Of a stretch of 6,572 bases of DNA, positions 1 through 5,695 are shown one piece after another. Below the pieces are notes generated by a model. It ran no database searches and was not told the origin of the DNA. It saw only the letters and a program-made list of their open reading frames with translations. Source of the DNA: Pseudomonadota bacterium (GTDB taxonomy: Bacteria; Pseudomonadota; Alphaproteobacteria; Rhodospirillales; Casp-alpha2). A program made the position numbers and the translations under genes. Location: the NCBI GenBank assembly GCA_027620395.1, contig JAQBZY010000078.1:1-6572 (forward strand). The letters run 5' to 3'. Position 1 is the first letter of the stretch. The number at the start of each line of letters is the position of its first letter.

Positions 1-1023
1 GCAAACGAGATGCAACGGCCGGTCCGTCCACGCCGCACGCCCGTGCCGGGCGACGGTTTCGCCGGCCGCCGGATTGTGACCGCCGTCGAGCCAAACTTCC
101 CAATCAGCCGGCACGGCATCGATGGCGGGTCCCCACTTCAGCCGTTGCAGCCGGGCCGGCCATTCGGCATTGGCAACGCCGGCGGCGATGTTGGCGTCCG
201 ACAATTCGAAGCCGTCCAGGGTGAGTGCAAGCGCCACCGCCTGACCGGCGTTCGTCGTCTGGTGCGGTCCAGGCAAATTAGGCGCCGGCAAGTTGAGCGT
301 TTCGCCACCGACCCGCACGGTGAGCCCGTCCAACGTCCGCACCGCTTCCCAATCCCGTTCGTATTCGAACAGCGGCGCCGGCACCGCCGCCGCATGTGCC
401 CGGATCACGTCGAGTGCTTCGTCCGGTTGCGGCGCCAAGACACAGGGAACGCCCGCCTTGACGATCCCGGCCTTTTCGAAGGCAATCTTGGCAAGGGTGT
501 CGCCGAGAAAATTCTGATGATCGAGTGACACCTGAGTGATCGCGGTGGCGAGTGGTCTGGCGACGACGTTGGTCGCGTCGAGCCGCCCGCCCAAGCCATT
601 TTCCAGAAGCACGATGTCGGCCGGCGTCCGAGCGAAGGCGACGAACGCCGCTGCCGTCGTGATCTCGAAAAAGGTGATCGATTGGCCGGCGTTGATTCTT
701 TCGCAGTGCGCCAGGGTTTCTTCAAGCTCGGGCTCGGAGATCAGATCGCCCGAGAGCCTGATTCGCTCGTGAAACCGCGTCAGGTGCGGCGAAATATAAA
801 CGTGCACCCGGTAGCCGGCATCTTCCAACATGGCCCTGAGAAACGCGATCACCGAACCTTTGCCGTTGGTGCCGGTGATGTGCACGACAGGCGGCAATTG
901 CCGCTCCGGATGGCCGAGGGCGTCGAGAATCCTTTCCACCCGCCCGAGCGATAGATCGACGAGCTTGGGATGAAGCGCCAATAGGCGCTCCAGGATGGCG
1001 TCAGTTGCGGGGATCTTCGCCAC
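1..1023 (-). CDS. folC: FolC, dihydrofolate synthase / folylpolyglutamate synthase (3' end cut by window)
   Basis: This cytosolic Mur-ligase-family enzyme joins glutamate to dihydropteroate and extends folate polyglutamate tails, using ATP. I translated 341 residues with no stop; the gene runs off the left edge, and about 90-100 residues of the usual ~430 should be missing. Visible motifs are the ATP P-loop TGTNGKGS (residues 50-57), SPHL (78-81), FFE (118-120), [12 protein letters not shown] (141-152), SLDH (166-169), FEKAGIVK (182-189, with the likely carbamylated Lys184) and LDGGHNP (312-318), which is usually LDGAHNP. The chosen start is a GTG at 1023, giving [15 protein letters not shown]. 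No ATG lies nearby in frame, and the family's conserved N-terminal helix begins right after it. This start overlaps the end of accD by 23 bases and has no clear Shine-Dalgarno sequence, so translation probably depends on ribosomes finishing accD. Identity is very secure; the exact start is less so. Confidence 0.95.
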   Translation of the reverse strand, partial: MAKIPATDAILERLLALHPKLVDLSLGRVERILDALGHPERQLPPVVHITGTNGKGSVIAFLRAMLEDAGYRVHVYISPHLTRFHERIRLSGDLISEPELEETLAHCERINAGQSITFFEITTAAAFVAFARTPADIVLLENGLGGRLDATNVVARPLATAITQVSLDHQNFLGDTLAKIAFEKAGIVKAGVPCVLAPQPDEALDVIRAHAAAVPAPLFEYERDWEAVRTLDGLTVRVGGETLNLPAPNLPGPHQTTNAGQAVALALTLDGFELSDANIAAGVANAEWPARLQRLKWGPAIDAVPADWEVWLDGGHNPAAGETVARHGRAAWTDRPLHLVC

Positions 1024-1981
1024 GGCGGTCCGGGTCTTTTCCGCCGGCGTCCTTGCCCGGATGCGGCGGTAATATCTCGATCTCGGGCCCGTTGTCATTG
1101 CCGATCAGCGCCACCACCTCACCGGCCCGACCCGGATACATCAGGATGCCGACGATCTTAGATAGCGTGGCGCGGAGGTCTTTTCGTGCGACCACCATGT
1201 CGACCATGCCGTGCTCCAACAGGTACTCGGCGCGTTGAAATCCTTCCGGCAAAGTCTCGCGGATGGTTTGTTCGATCACTCGCTGCCCGGCGAAGCCGAT
1301 CACGGCGCCGGGTTCGGCAATGGCGATGTCGCCCAGCATGGCGAATGACGCCGTGACGCCGCCGGTGGTCGGATCACAAAGAACCACGATGTATGGCAGC
1401 CCGGCGTCGCGGACTTCCTCGACGGCGATGGTGGTCCGGGCCATCTGCATCAGGGAGTGAATCCCCTCCTGCATCCTGGCCCCACCCGACGACGGCAACA
1501 CGATCAAGGGGGCCCGCTGCACGACGGCCAGCCGGGCTGCCGTCAAGATCCCCTCGCCGACCGCGATTCCCATGGAGCCACCCATGAAACTAAAATCGAA
1601 GGCCGCCATCACGGTCTGCACGCCACCGAGCTTGCCGTGCGCGACGATGATCGCATCCTTGTGCTTGCTTTTTGCCTGGGCGTCCTTGAGCCGGTCTGTA
1701 TAGCGCTTCAGATCGCGGAACTTGAGCGGATCGGTGATTGGCTGTTTCAACTCGACTGACTCGAAGTTGCCGTTGTCGAACAGCATCGAAAGCCTAGCCT
1801 CGGCGCCCAAGCGCATGTGGTGCCCGCAGTGCTGGCAGACTTGCAAATTCTTGGCAAGATCGCGGTGGAAGATCATCTGGCCGCAGTTCGGGCACTTGTG
1901 CCAGAGATTGTCCGGCACTTCCTTGCGGCCCTTGACCAGCTCGCGAAGCTTCGGCCGAACCACATCGCGGAGCCAGCTCAT
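1001..1981 (-). CDS. accD: AccD, acetyl-CoA carboxylase carboxyltransferase subunit beta
   Basis: This is the beta subunit of the carboxyltransferase half of acetyl-CoA carboxylase. With AccA it moves the carboxyl group from biotin on AccB to acetyl-CoA, making malonyl-CoA for fatty acid synthesis. The protein is 326 residues, near the family norm (E. coli about 304), with a short charged, Pro/Gly-rich C-terminal tail. A four-cysteine zinc ribbon is intact (C30-x2-C33 and C49-x2-C52). The crotonase-like carboxyltransferase domain shows FMGGSMG (132-138), [10 protein letters not shown] (164-173) and DPTTGGV (203-209). The frame stays open upstream to 2398, but residues there are low-complexity shadow of trpA. 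The start [12 protein letters not shown] is supported by a GGAGGG site 7 bases upstream and by an ATGA overlap with the trpA stop. It lies in the trpF-trpB-trpA-accD-folC cluster, which points to shared transcription with late tryptophan genes. Confidence 0.97.
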   Translation of the reverse strand: MSWLRDVVRPKLRELVKGRKEVPDNLWHKCPNCGQMIFHRDLAKNLQVCQHCGHHMRLGAEARLSMLFDNGNFESVELKQPITDPLKFRDLKRYTDRLKDAQAKSKHKDAIIVAHGKLGGVQTVMAAFDFSFMGGSMGIAVGEGILTAARLAVVQRAPLIVLPSSGGARMQEGIHSLMQMARTTIAVEEVRDAGLPYIVVLCDPTTGGVTASFAMLGDIAIAEPGAVIGFAGQRVIEQTIRETLPEGFQRAEYLLEHGMVDMVVARKDLRATLSKIVGILMYPGRAGEVVALIGNDNGPEIEILPPHPGKDAGGKDPDRRGEDPRN

Positions 1982-2844
1982 GACGCTGCCCTCCGCTTCG
2001 TGCCCCGGACGCCTTCGGCCAACTCGCTGACCAGCGCCAGCACATCGGAAACTGTGTTCGGGCCCGGATTGCCGGCGGCATCGAGATTCTTCGTTACTTT
2101 GTCGACCAGCGCCGAGCCGACGACAGCGGCATCGGCAATTTTTGCAATCCCGGCCGCCTGCTCGGGCGTTCTGATGCCGAAGCCGACGGCAATGGGAAGA
2201 TCGCTCAGGCGCTTGATCCGCTCGACATGTCCAGCGACATCGGCAGCGTTGGCGGTGCGGGTGCCGGTGATGCCGGTGATCGAAACAAAATAGACGAATC
2301 CCGACGCATGGGCGAGAACCCGGGGCAGCCGAGCATCCGTGGTCGTCGGCGCCGCCAGATAGATGAAATTGATCCCGGCCTCGAGTGCCGGCAGGCAAAG
2401 CTCGCCTTCTTCCTCGGGCGGCAGATCGACGACGATCAGGCCATCGATGCCGGCTTTCTTGGCGTCCTTCAAAAATGCATCGACGCCATAGATGTAAATC
2501 GGATTGTAATAGCCCATCAAAACGATCGGCGTTTCGTCGTCCTGCTTGCGAAAACTCTTCACCATCTCAAGAGTTTTGCGGAGCGTCATGCCCTTCTTGA
2601 TGGCGCGGAGCGACGAGGCCTGGACAGCCGGGCCGTCGGCCATCGGATCGGAAAACGGAACTCCGATCTCGATCACGTCGGCGCCAGCCTTGGCGATGCC
2701 GTTCAAGATCGCCAGCGAGGTTTCGTAATCGGGATCGCCGGCCGTTGTGAAAGTGACGAGTCCGGCGCGGCCTTCCGCCTTCAGTTTGGCGAAGCGGCGC
2801 CCGATTCGGGTTTCCGGTGCATTTATTTTTGCCGCCGCGCTCAA
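1978..2844 (-). CDS. trpA: TrpA, tryptophan synthase alpha subunit (TTG start)
   Basis: The alpha subunit cleaves indole-3-glycerol phosphate to glyceraldehyde 3-phosphate and indole, and indole is channelled to TrpB in the alpha2-beta2 complex. As called it is 288 residues, slightly longer than the usual ~268. It is a TIM barrel with the catalytic pair Glu59 (in [11 protein letters not shown]) and Asp70 (in MADGP), matching Salmonella Glu49/Asp60. Other motifs are GYYNP (111-115), DLPPEE (140-145), the loop SITGITG (188-194), and the phosphate-binding VGFGIR (220-225) and VVGSALV (241-247). No in-frame ATG exists near the conserved N-terminus. The best start is TTG at 2844, whose last two bases are shared with the trpB stop (TTGA), preceded by GGGGA six bases upstream. 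The open frame extending to 2973 is trpB read out of frame. Identity is certain; TTG is inferred. Confidence 0.95.
   Translation of the reverse strand: MSAAAKINAPETRIGRRFAKLKAEGRAGLVTFTTAGDPDYETSLAILNGIAKAGADVIEIGVPFSDPMADGPAVQASSLRAIKKGMTLRKTLEMVKSFRKQDDETPIVLMGYYNPIYIYGVDAFLKDAKKAGIDGLIVVDLPPEEEGELCLPALEAGINFIYLAAPTTTDARLPRVLAHASGFVYFVSITGITGTRTANAADVAGHVERIKRLSDLPIAVGFGIRTPEQAAGIAKIADAAVVGSALVDKVTKNLDAAGNPGPNTVSDVLALVSELAEGVRGTKRRAAS
1989..1994 (-). promoter_or_regulatory. Ribosome-binding site of accD
   Basis: GGAGGG on the minus strand, 7 bases before the ATG at 1981, lies inside the last codons of trpA. It fixes the accD start well downstream of the long open frame that continues to 2398. 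Confidence 0.8.
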
Positions 2845-4052
2845 AGCTTGGTCCCCAGAATCTCGGCGACGGCGAACACGTCCTTGTCGCCGCGGCCGCA
2901 GAGGTTCATGACCAGCAAGTGATCCTTGGAAAGCCCGCCCGCGATCTTGCCGACATGCGCCAAGGCGTGGCACGGCTCCAAGGCCGGGATGATGCCTTCC
3001 ATCCGGGTGCAGAGCTGAAACGCATCGAGCGCTTCCTTGTCCGTCACCGAAACGTACTTAACCCGGCCGATCTCGTGCAGCCAGGAATGTTCGGGGCCAA
3101 TGCCGGGATAATCGAGGCCGGCGGAAATCGAATAGCCGTCCTTGATCTGGCCGTTCTTGTCCTGCAGCAGATAGGTCCGGTTGCCGTGCAGCACGCCGGG
3201 CGTGCCCGCCGTCAGTGACGCGCAATGCTCACCGGTCTCCAAGCCGTGCCCGGCCGCCTCGACGCCGATGATCTCGACGCTCTCGTCGTCGAGAAACGGG
3301 TGGAACAGGCCCATGGCGTTGGAGCCGCCACCAATGGCGGCGACCAAAGTGTCGGGGAGCCGGCCTTCGGCTTCCTGCATCTGGGTTCTTACCTCGTCGC
3401 CGATGACACACTGGAAGTCGCGGACCATCACCGGATACGGATGCGGCCCGGCGACGGTGCCGATCAGATAATAGGTGTCCTCGACGTTGGCGACCCAATC
3501 GCGCAACGCTTCGTTCATGGCGTCTTTCAGGGTGCCGGTGCCGGCGGTCACGGGGCGCACTTCGGCACCCAGCAACTTCATCCGAAACACGTTCGGCGAT
3601 TGCCGTTGGACGTCGGTCTCGCCCATGTAGACGACGCATTGCATGCCGAACAGCGCGCACACTGTCGCGGTGGCGACGCCGTGCTGACCGGCGCCGGTTT
3701 CGGCGATGATCCGCTGTTTGCCCATGCGCCTAGCGATCAGGATCTGCCCGATGGTGTTGTTGATCTTGTGCGCGCCGGTGTGATTGAGCTCGTCGCGCTT
3801 GAAATAGATTTTGGCGCCGCCGAAGTGCTTGGTCAGCCGTTCGGCCAAGTAAAGCGGCGACGGCCGGCCGACGTAATGCTTCATCAGGCGGTGAAACTCG
3901 GCCCAGAATTCGTCGTCGTGCCGCGCCGCCTCGAAGGCCTTTTCAACCTCGAGGATCAGCGGCATCAGGGTTTCGGCGACGAAACGGCCGCCGAAAATGC
4001 CGAAATGGCCGTTTTCATCGACCCCGGAGCGGTAGGTATTGAGCTTGCTCAT
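2841..4052 (-). CDS. trpB: TrpB, tryptophan synthase beta subunit
   Basis: This PLP enzyme condenses indole with L-serine to give L-tryptophan and works in complex with TrpA. At 403 residues it is normal length for a TrpB1-type protein. The PLP Schiff-base lysine is Lys96 in HTGAHKINN (91-99). The catalytic glutamate is Glu118 in AETGAGQHG (117-125), and the PLP phosphate loop is GGGSNA (241-246). The C-terminal cofactor motif reads NLCGRGDKD (383-391). The residue that contacts the pyridine nitrogen of PLP (Ser377 in Salmonella) is therefore cysteine here (Cys385, codon TGC at 2900-2898). The ATG at 4052 gives the family N-terminus ([15 protein letters not shown]) and has only a weak purine-rich GAGAGA site before it. 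An 86-base gap with a hairpin separates it from trpF, and its stop overlaps the trpA start. Confidence 0.98.
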   Translation of the reverse strand: MSKLNTYRSGVDENGHFGIFGGRFVAETLMPLILEVEKAFEAARHDDEFWAEFHRLMKHYVGRPSPLYLAERLTKHFGGAKIYFKRDELNHTGAHKINNTIGQILIARRMGKQRIIAETGAGQHGVATATVCALFGMQCVVYMGETDVQRQSPNVFRMKLLGAEVRPVTAGTGTLKDAMNEALRDWVANVEDTYYLIGTVAGPHPYPVMVRDFQCVIGDEVRTQMQEAEGRLPDTLVAAIGGGSNAMGLFHPFLDDESVEIIGVEAAGHGLETGEHCASLTAGTPGVLHGNRTYLLQDKNGQIKDGYSISAGLDYPGIGPEHSWLHEIGRVKYVSVTDKEALDAFQLCTRMEGIIPALEPCHALAHVGKIAGGLSKDHLLVMNLCGRGDKDVFAVAEILGTKL

Positions 4053-4108
4053 CGATCTCTCTTTTCAAGCCGGAACTTAGCCGTTCGGTCCCGGCAATAA
4101 CAGGGCTT

Positions 4109-4130
4109 TTTGCGCCGCACCCGGCGCAAA
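4109..4130 (-). repeat. Perfect 9-bp inverted repeat (hairpin) in the trpF-trpB gap
   Basis: The arms TTTGCGCCG and CGGCGCAAA enclose a 4-base loop. In the transcript of the minus strand the stem is followed by AAAAGCC, not by a U-run, so it is not a standard intrinsic terminator for this operon. It lies 9 bases after the trpF stop codon and 57 bases before the trpB start. It could be an RNA-processing or stability element, or a modest attenuator. The structure is visible in the sequence; the role is inferred. Confidence 0.6.
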
Positions 4131-4138
4131 TCCAATAC

Positions 4139-4780
4139 TTACAGGGACTTGGCCAACCGTATGAAGGTCTTAATCTTAGTGACGCTTTTCCGCCCCGGCG
4201 CATCCTCGACACCGGAAGAGGTGTCGACCAACCGGGCGCCGGTGATCCGAGCCGCGGCCTCAAGATTGCCGGCATTGACCCCGCCGGCCAGCAGCCAGGG
4301 TTTTTTCCAGACCAAACCGGCGAGCAGCGTCCAGTCGAAGGCTTCGGCGTTGCCACCTGGCCGAGTCGCATCCTTCGGCGGCTTGGCGTCAAATAGCAGC
4401 ATGTCGGCGACGTCTTGGTAGGTCCGGGCGGCGGTGACGTCGGCGGCGCTGGAAATAGGCACCGCCTTGATCACCGGCAAGCCGAACCTGTCCCGGATGG
4501 CGGCGACCCGCTCGGCCGTCTCGCCGCCGTGCAATTGCAAGGCATCAATGCCGGCACCGGCGACGATACTGGCCAAGAACGCATCGTCGGCGTCGACGCT
4601 GAGCGCGACCTTGCGGACATGCGCCGGCACCCGCGCCGTCAATGCCGCCGCTTGATCGACGCTGACATTCCGAGGCGAGGCCGGGAAGAAAACGAACCCC
4701 GTCAACGCCGCCCCTTCCGAGACGGCGGCGTCGACCGCGTCGGGGCTCGAAAGTCCGCAGATTTTCACGTCAATGGGCAT
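4139..4780 (-). CDS. trpF: TrpF, phosphoribosylanthranilate isomerase
   Basis: This enzyme converts N-(5'-phosphoribosyl)anthranilate to the 1-deoxyribulose form (CdRP), the third-from-last chemical step to tryptophan. It is 213 residues, typical for a monofunctional TrpF and not fused to TrpC. The TIM-barrel motifs are VKICGLSSPDAV, with catalytic Cys8, then FFPASPRNV (31-39), ALQLHGGE (80-87), LLFDAKPP with the catalytic aspartate at 131, the phosphate loop LLAGGVNAGN (163-172), and VDTSSGVE (185-192). The frame stays open upstream to 4840. I place the start at the ATG at 4780 because AGGAG lies five bases before it and the conserved first beta strand (MPIDVKICGL) starts there. It follows the toxin gene by 60 bases, a gap holding a plausible promoter, and precedes trpB by 86 bases. 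Confidence 0.96.
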   Translation of the reverse strand: MPIDVKICGLSSPDAVDAAVSEGAALTGFVFFPASPRNVSVDQAAALTARVPAHVRKVALSVDADDAFLASIVAGAGIDALQLHGGETAERVAAIRDRFGLPVIKAVPISSAADVTAARTYQDVADMLLFDAKPPKDATRPGGNAEAFDWTLLAGLVWKKPWLLAGGVNAGNLEAAARITGARLVDTSSGVEDAPGRKSVTKIKTFIRLAKSL

Positions 4781-4785
4781 GGCAG

Positions 4786-4790
4786 CTCCT
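4786..4790 (-). promoter_or_regulatory. Ribosome-binding site of trpF
   Basis: AGGAG on the minus strand, five bases before the ATG at 4780. It decides the start against the upstream in-frame ATG at 4840, which would add 20 residues unlike any TrpF N-terminus I know. Confidence 0.75.
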
Positions 4791-4799
4791 AGGCGGGGG

Positions 4800-4828
4800 A
4801 ATGTCGTCAGCAAAGTCCGGAACGTCAA
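4800..4828 (-). promoter_or_regulatory. Possible sigma70-type promoter of the trpFBA-accD-folC unit
   Basis: On the minus strand TTGACG (4828-4823) is followed after exactly 17 bases by GACATT (4805-4800). The -35 matches five of six consensus bases and the -10 only three. Transcription would begin near 4793, leaving a leader of about a dozen bases with just the ribosome-binding site. No Trp-codon leader peptide or attenuator stem would fit in it. It would let the trp genes be expressed separately from the toxin-antitoxin pair. The match is modest, so this is a tentative call. Confidence 0.4.
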
Positions 4829-4840
4829 GCCCGGCGGCAC

Positions 4841-5221
4841 CTACGCCCAAAGCACCGTTACGTCATAGGCCGCGAACGCCCGGTCATGAGTCACGACGGT
4901 CAGATTCTCCAGCATCGCCTGGGCTATCAGCATCCGGTCGAAGGGATCAGCATGGTGACGCGGCAGCTGGCCGGCGGCGATACCATGCCGCATCTCGATG
5001 CAAAGCGGCAGGAAGCCGTTGTTCCCGACCAGCGCGTCGAAACGGTCCCAATCCATAGTCAGCCGCCCAGCGTTCTCCTTGATCGAAAACTCCCATGGCG
5101 TTGCGGTGCTGAAGTAGACGTCGTTCTCGGGCGAGGCGATCTCGGCCCGGGATATCTCGTTCAGGCGCTCTCCGCCCTCGAGCCACCAGAGCAGGACATG
5201 GGAATCCAGAAGGAGTCGCAT
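4841..5221 (-). CDS. VapC-like PIN-domain toxin (probable ribonuclease)
   Basis: This 126-residue protein is a whole PIN domain, the size expected of VapC-family type II toxins. These are Mg2+-dependent ribonucleases that usually cut tRNA or rRNA and are blocked by the partner antitoxin. The N-terminal strand MRLLLDSHVLLWWL carries acidic Asp6. Glu44 lies in TPWEFSIK (41-48). Asp92 and Asp95 lie in HHADPFDRMLIAQA (89-102). Asp113 lies in VVTHDRAF (109-116). All the acidic positions expected of an active site are present. The pattern resembles the Sll0205-like PIN subgroup, often paired with Phd/YefM antitoxins. Two small departures are DSH where DTH is common, and proline at 42 where alanine is common. 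The ATG directly follows the antitoxin stop (TGAATG), with GGAG four bases upstream. The gene appears intact. The RNA target cannot be inferred from sequence. Confidence 0.9.
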   Translation of the reverse strand: MRLLLDSHVLLWWLEGGERLNEISRAEIASPENDVYFSTATPWEFSIKENAGRLTMDWDRFDALVGNNGFLPLCIEMRHGIAAGQLPRHHADPFDRMLIAQAMLENLTVVTHDRAFAAYDVTVLWA

Positions 5222-5461
5222 TCAACTCCGGTCCGCGACGTAGTCCTCGAACCCCTCGGGAATGTAGGTGTCAAAATCGTCGGCGACCCAAACCCGGCCT
5301 TCCATACCACCAGGCTTTCTAGGTTCGCGCCCAGACGCGATGCCGACAAGTTTCGCCACCGGCTTGCCGGCCCTGGCAATAACGATCTCCTCGCCCCGCT
5401 CGACCCGCGCGAGCAGTTTCGAGAGGTTGGTCTTGGCGTTATGGATGTTGACCTGGGGCAT
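5222..5461 (-). CDS. Phd/YefM-family antitoxin
   Basis: This 79-residue protein is the expected upstream partner of the PIN toxin. Residues 1-40 match the Phd/YefM DNA-binding fold: MPQVNIHNAKTNLSKLL, then the signature RGEEIVIARAGKPVAKLV (22-39). The C-terminal part is the presumed toxin-binding tail, with a DDFD motif (61-64) and acidic residues after it (YIPEGFEDYVADRS). Antitoxins of this family typically neutralise the toxin by occupying its active site, and with it repress their own promoter. Consistent with that, the gene is preceded by a palindromic AT-rich region overlapping its promoter. The ATG at 5461 is the only sensible start and has only a weak upstream site (AGTAGG). Gene order (antitoxin first, zero spacing) is standard for type II pairs. 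Confidence 0.9.
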   Translation of the reverse strand: MPQVNIHNAKTNLSKLLARVERGEEIVIARAGKPVAKLVGIASGREPRKPGGMEGRVWVADDFDTYIPEGFEDYVADRS

Positions 5462-5473
5462 CGGCCTACTCGC

Positions 5474-5483
5474 AGCTTAGCTA
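5474..5483. repeat. Second copy of the AGCTTAGCTA operator element
   Basis: Exact 10-base direct repeat of 5496-5505. It lies 13 bases upstream of the antitoxin ATG and over the predicted transcription start. Likely the second operator half for autoregulation. Confidence 0.5.
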
Positions 5484-5484
5484 G

Positions 5485-5512
5485 ATTATTAGCTTAGCTT
5501 AGCTAATATAAA
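5485..5512 (-). promoter_or_regulatory. Probable promoter of the antitoxin-toxin operon
   Basis: On the minus strand TTTATA (5512-5507) and AATAAT (5490-5485) are separated by 16 bases. The -10 element matches five of six consensus bases and the -35 four. This is the most AT-rich stretch of the window. The spacer is filled by the TTAGCTAA palindrome, so a bound repressor would block polymerase directly. Predicted start of transcription is near 5478. Confidence 0.5.
5488..5507. promoter_or_regulatory. Operator palindrome, antitoxin promoter
   Basis: ATTAGCTTAGCTTAGCTAAT is a 20-base inverted repeat in which 18 of 20 bases are symmetric; only the T's at positions 8 and 13 break it. It also contains AGCTTAGCTA (5496-5505), repeated exactly at 5474-5483. 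The two copies are 22 bases apart, close to two helical turns, so they lie on the same DNA face. This suits cooperative binding by antitoxin or toxin-antitoxin complexes. The binding protein is inferred from family behaviour. Confidence 0.55.
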
Positions 5513-5622
5513 TTGAAAACACAAGACTGCTCTTGCTTGCCCGCCTATTCCTACCCGTGCCACCCACTTCGCGCGCAAGATGCTGCAGCGCCGCTCCTTA
5601 GGATGAAATGAACCTCCGCCAG

Positions 5623-5652
5623 CTCCTCGGCGATCCTTTTGGCGGCGGCAAC
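5623..5652 (-). pseudogene. Degenerate copy of the pyrF 3' end
   Basis: These 30 bases match 25 of 30 with the real pyrF end at 5705-5734, at an offset of 82 bases. Read on the minus strand both encode VAAAKRIAEE, identical over ten residues, while most of the nucleotide differences are synonymous (GTT/GTC, GCC/GCA, AAA/AAG, AGG/CGG, GAG/GAA). The copy has an in-frame TGA five codons upstream and no start, so it is not a gene on its own. The rest of the 5513-5695 gap shows no convincing gene or terminator. Purely chance similarity in a short helix-forming stretch is possible, but the position right after pyrF argues for a remnant. Confidence 0.45.
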
Positions 5653-5668
5653 GTGAACTGGAGTTCAC
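5653..5668. repeat. 16-base palindrome GTGAACT-GG-AGTTCAC
   Basis: Perfect 7-base arms around a 2-base centre, beginning at the base after the pyrF-tail copy ends and lying 27 bases beyond the pyrF stop. As RNA it could form a 6-bp stem with a 4-base loop, but no U-run follows, so it is a poor terminator. It looks more like a dimeric protein-binding site or a recombination/junction element. Function unknown. Confidence 0.5.
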
Positions 5669-5695
5669 TTATTCAGCATGGCAAGGACGCCGGAG

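Noticed and set aside
138..725. Two minus-strand open frames of 85 and 106 residues
   Set aside because: They are in other frames than the intact folC reading frame, which I translated without a stop from 1023 to the window edge.
1982..2398. N-terminal extension of AccD in the same open frame
   Set aside because: Residues are Arg/Cys/Gly-rich noise overlapping trpA; AccD starts at MSWLRD with a strong ribosome-binding site and the trpA stop overlap.
2227..2922. Plus-strand open frame of 231 residues
   Set aside because: Antisense to trpA and the end of trpB, with no recognisable domain; a shadow of high GC codon use.
2845..2973. N-terminal extension of TrpA to an upstream ATG
   Set aside because: It overlaps the conserved C-terminus of trpB and encodes Arg-rich sequence unlike any TrpA; the overlapping TTG is a better start.
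3225..4100. Long plus-strand open frame of 291 residues
   Set aside because: It is exactly antisense to trpB and the start region; the composition is typical of a GC-rich shadow frame and trpB is certain on the other strand.
4109..4130. Intrinsic terminator between trpF and trpB
   Set aside because: The stem is strong, but the bases after it on the transcribed strand are A-rich, not U-rich, and trpB belongs to the same pathway.
4781..4840. Trp leader peptide and attenuator before trpF
   Set aside because: The gap is only 60 bases; I see no short frame with tandem Trp codons and no alternative stem pair.
4886..5497. Plus-strand 203-residue open frame across the toxin-antitoxin genes
   Set aside because: Antisense to two well-recognised small genes and running into the operator region; no domain signal.
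5513..5695. Small RNA gene or additional small protein in the pyrF-antitoxin gap
   Set aside because: No promoter-terminator pair, no tRNA-like fold and no coding frame with a ribosome-binding site could be seen.
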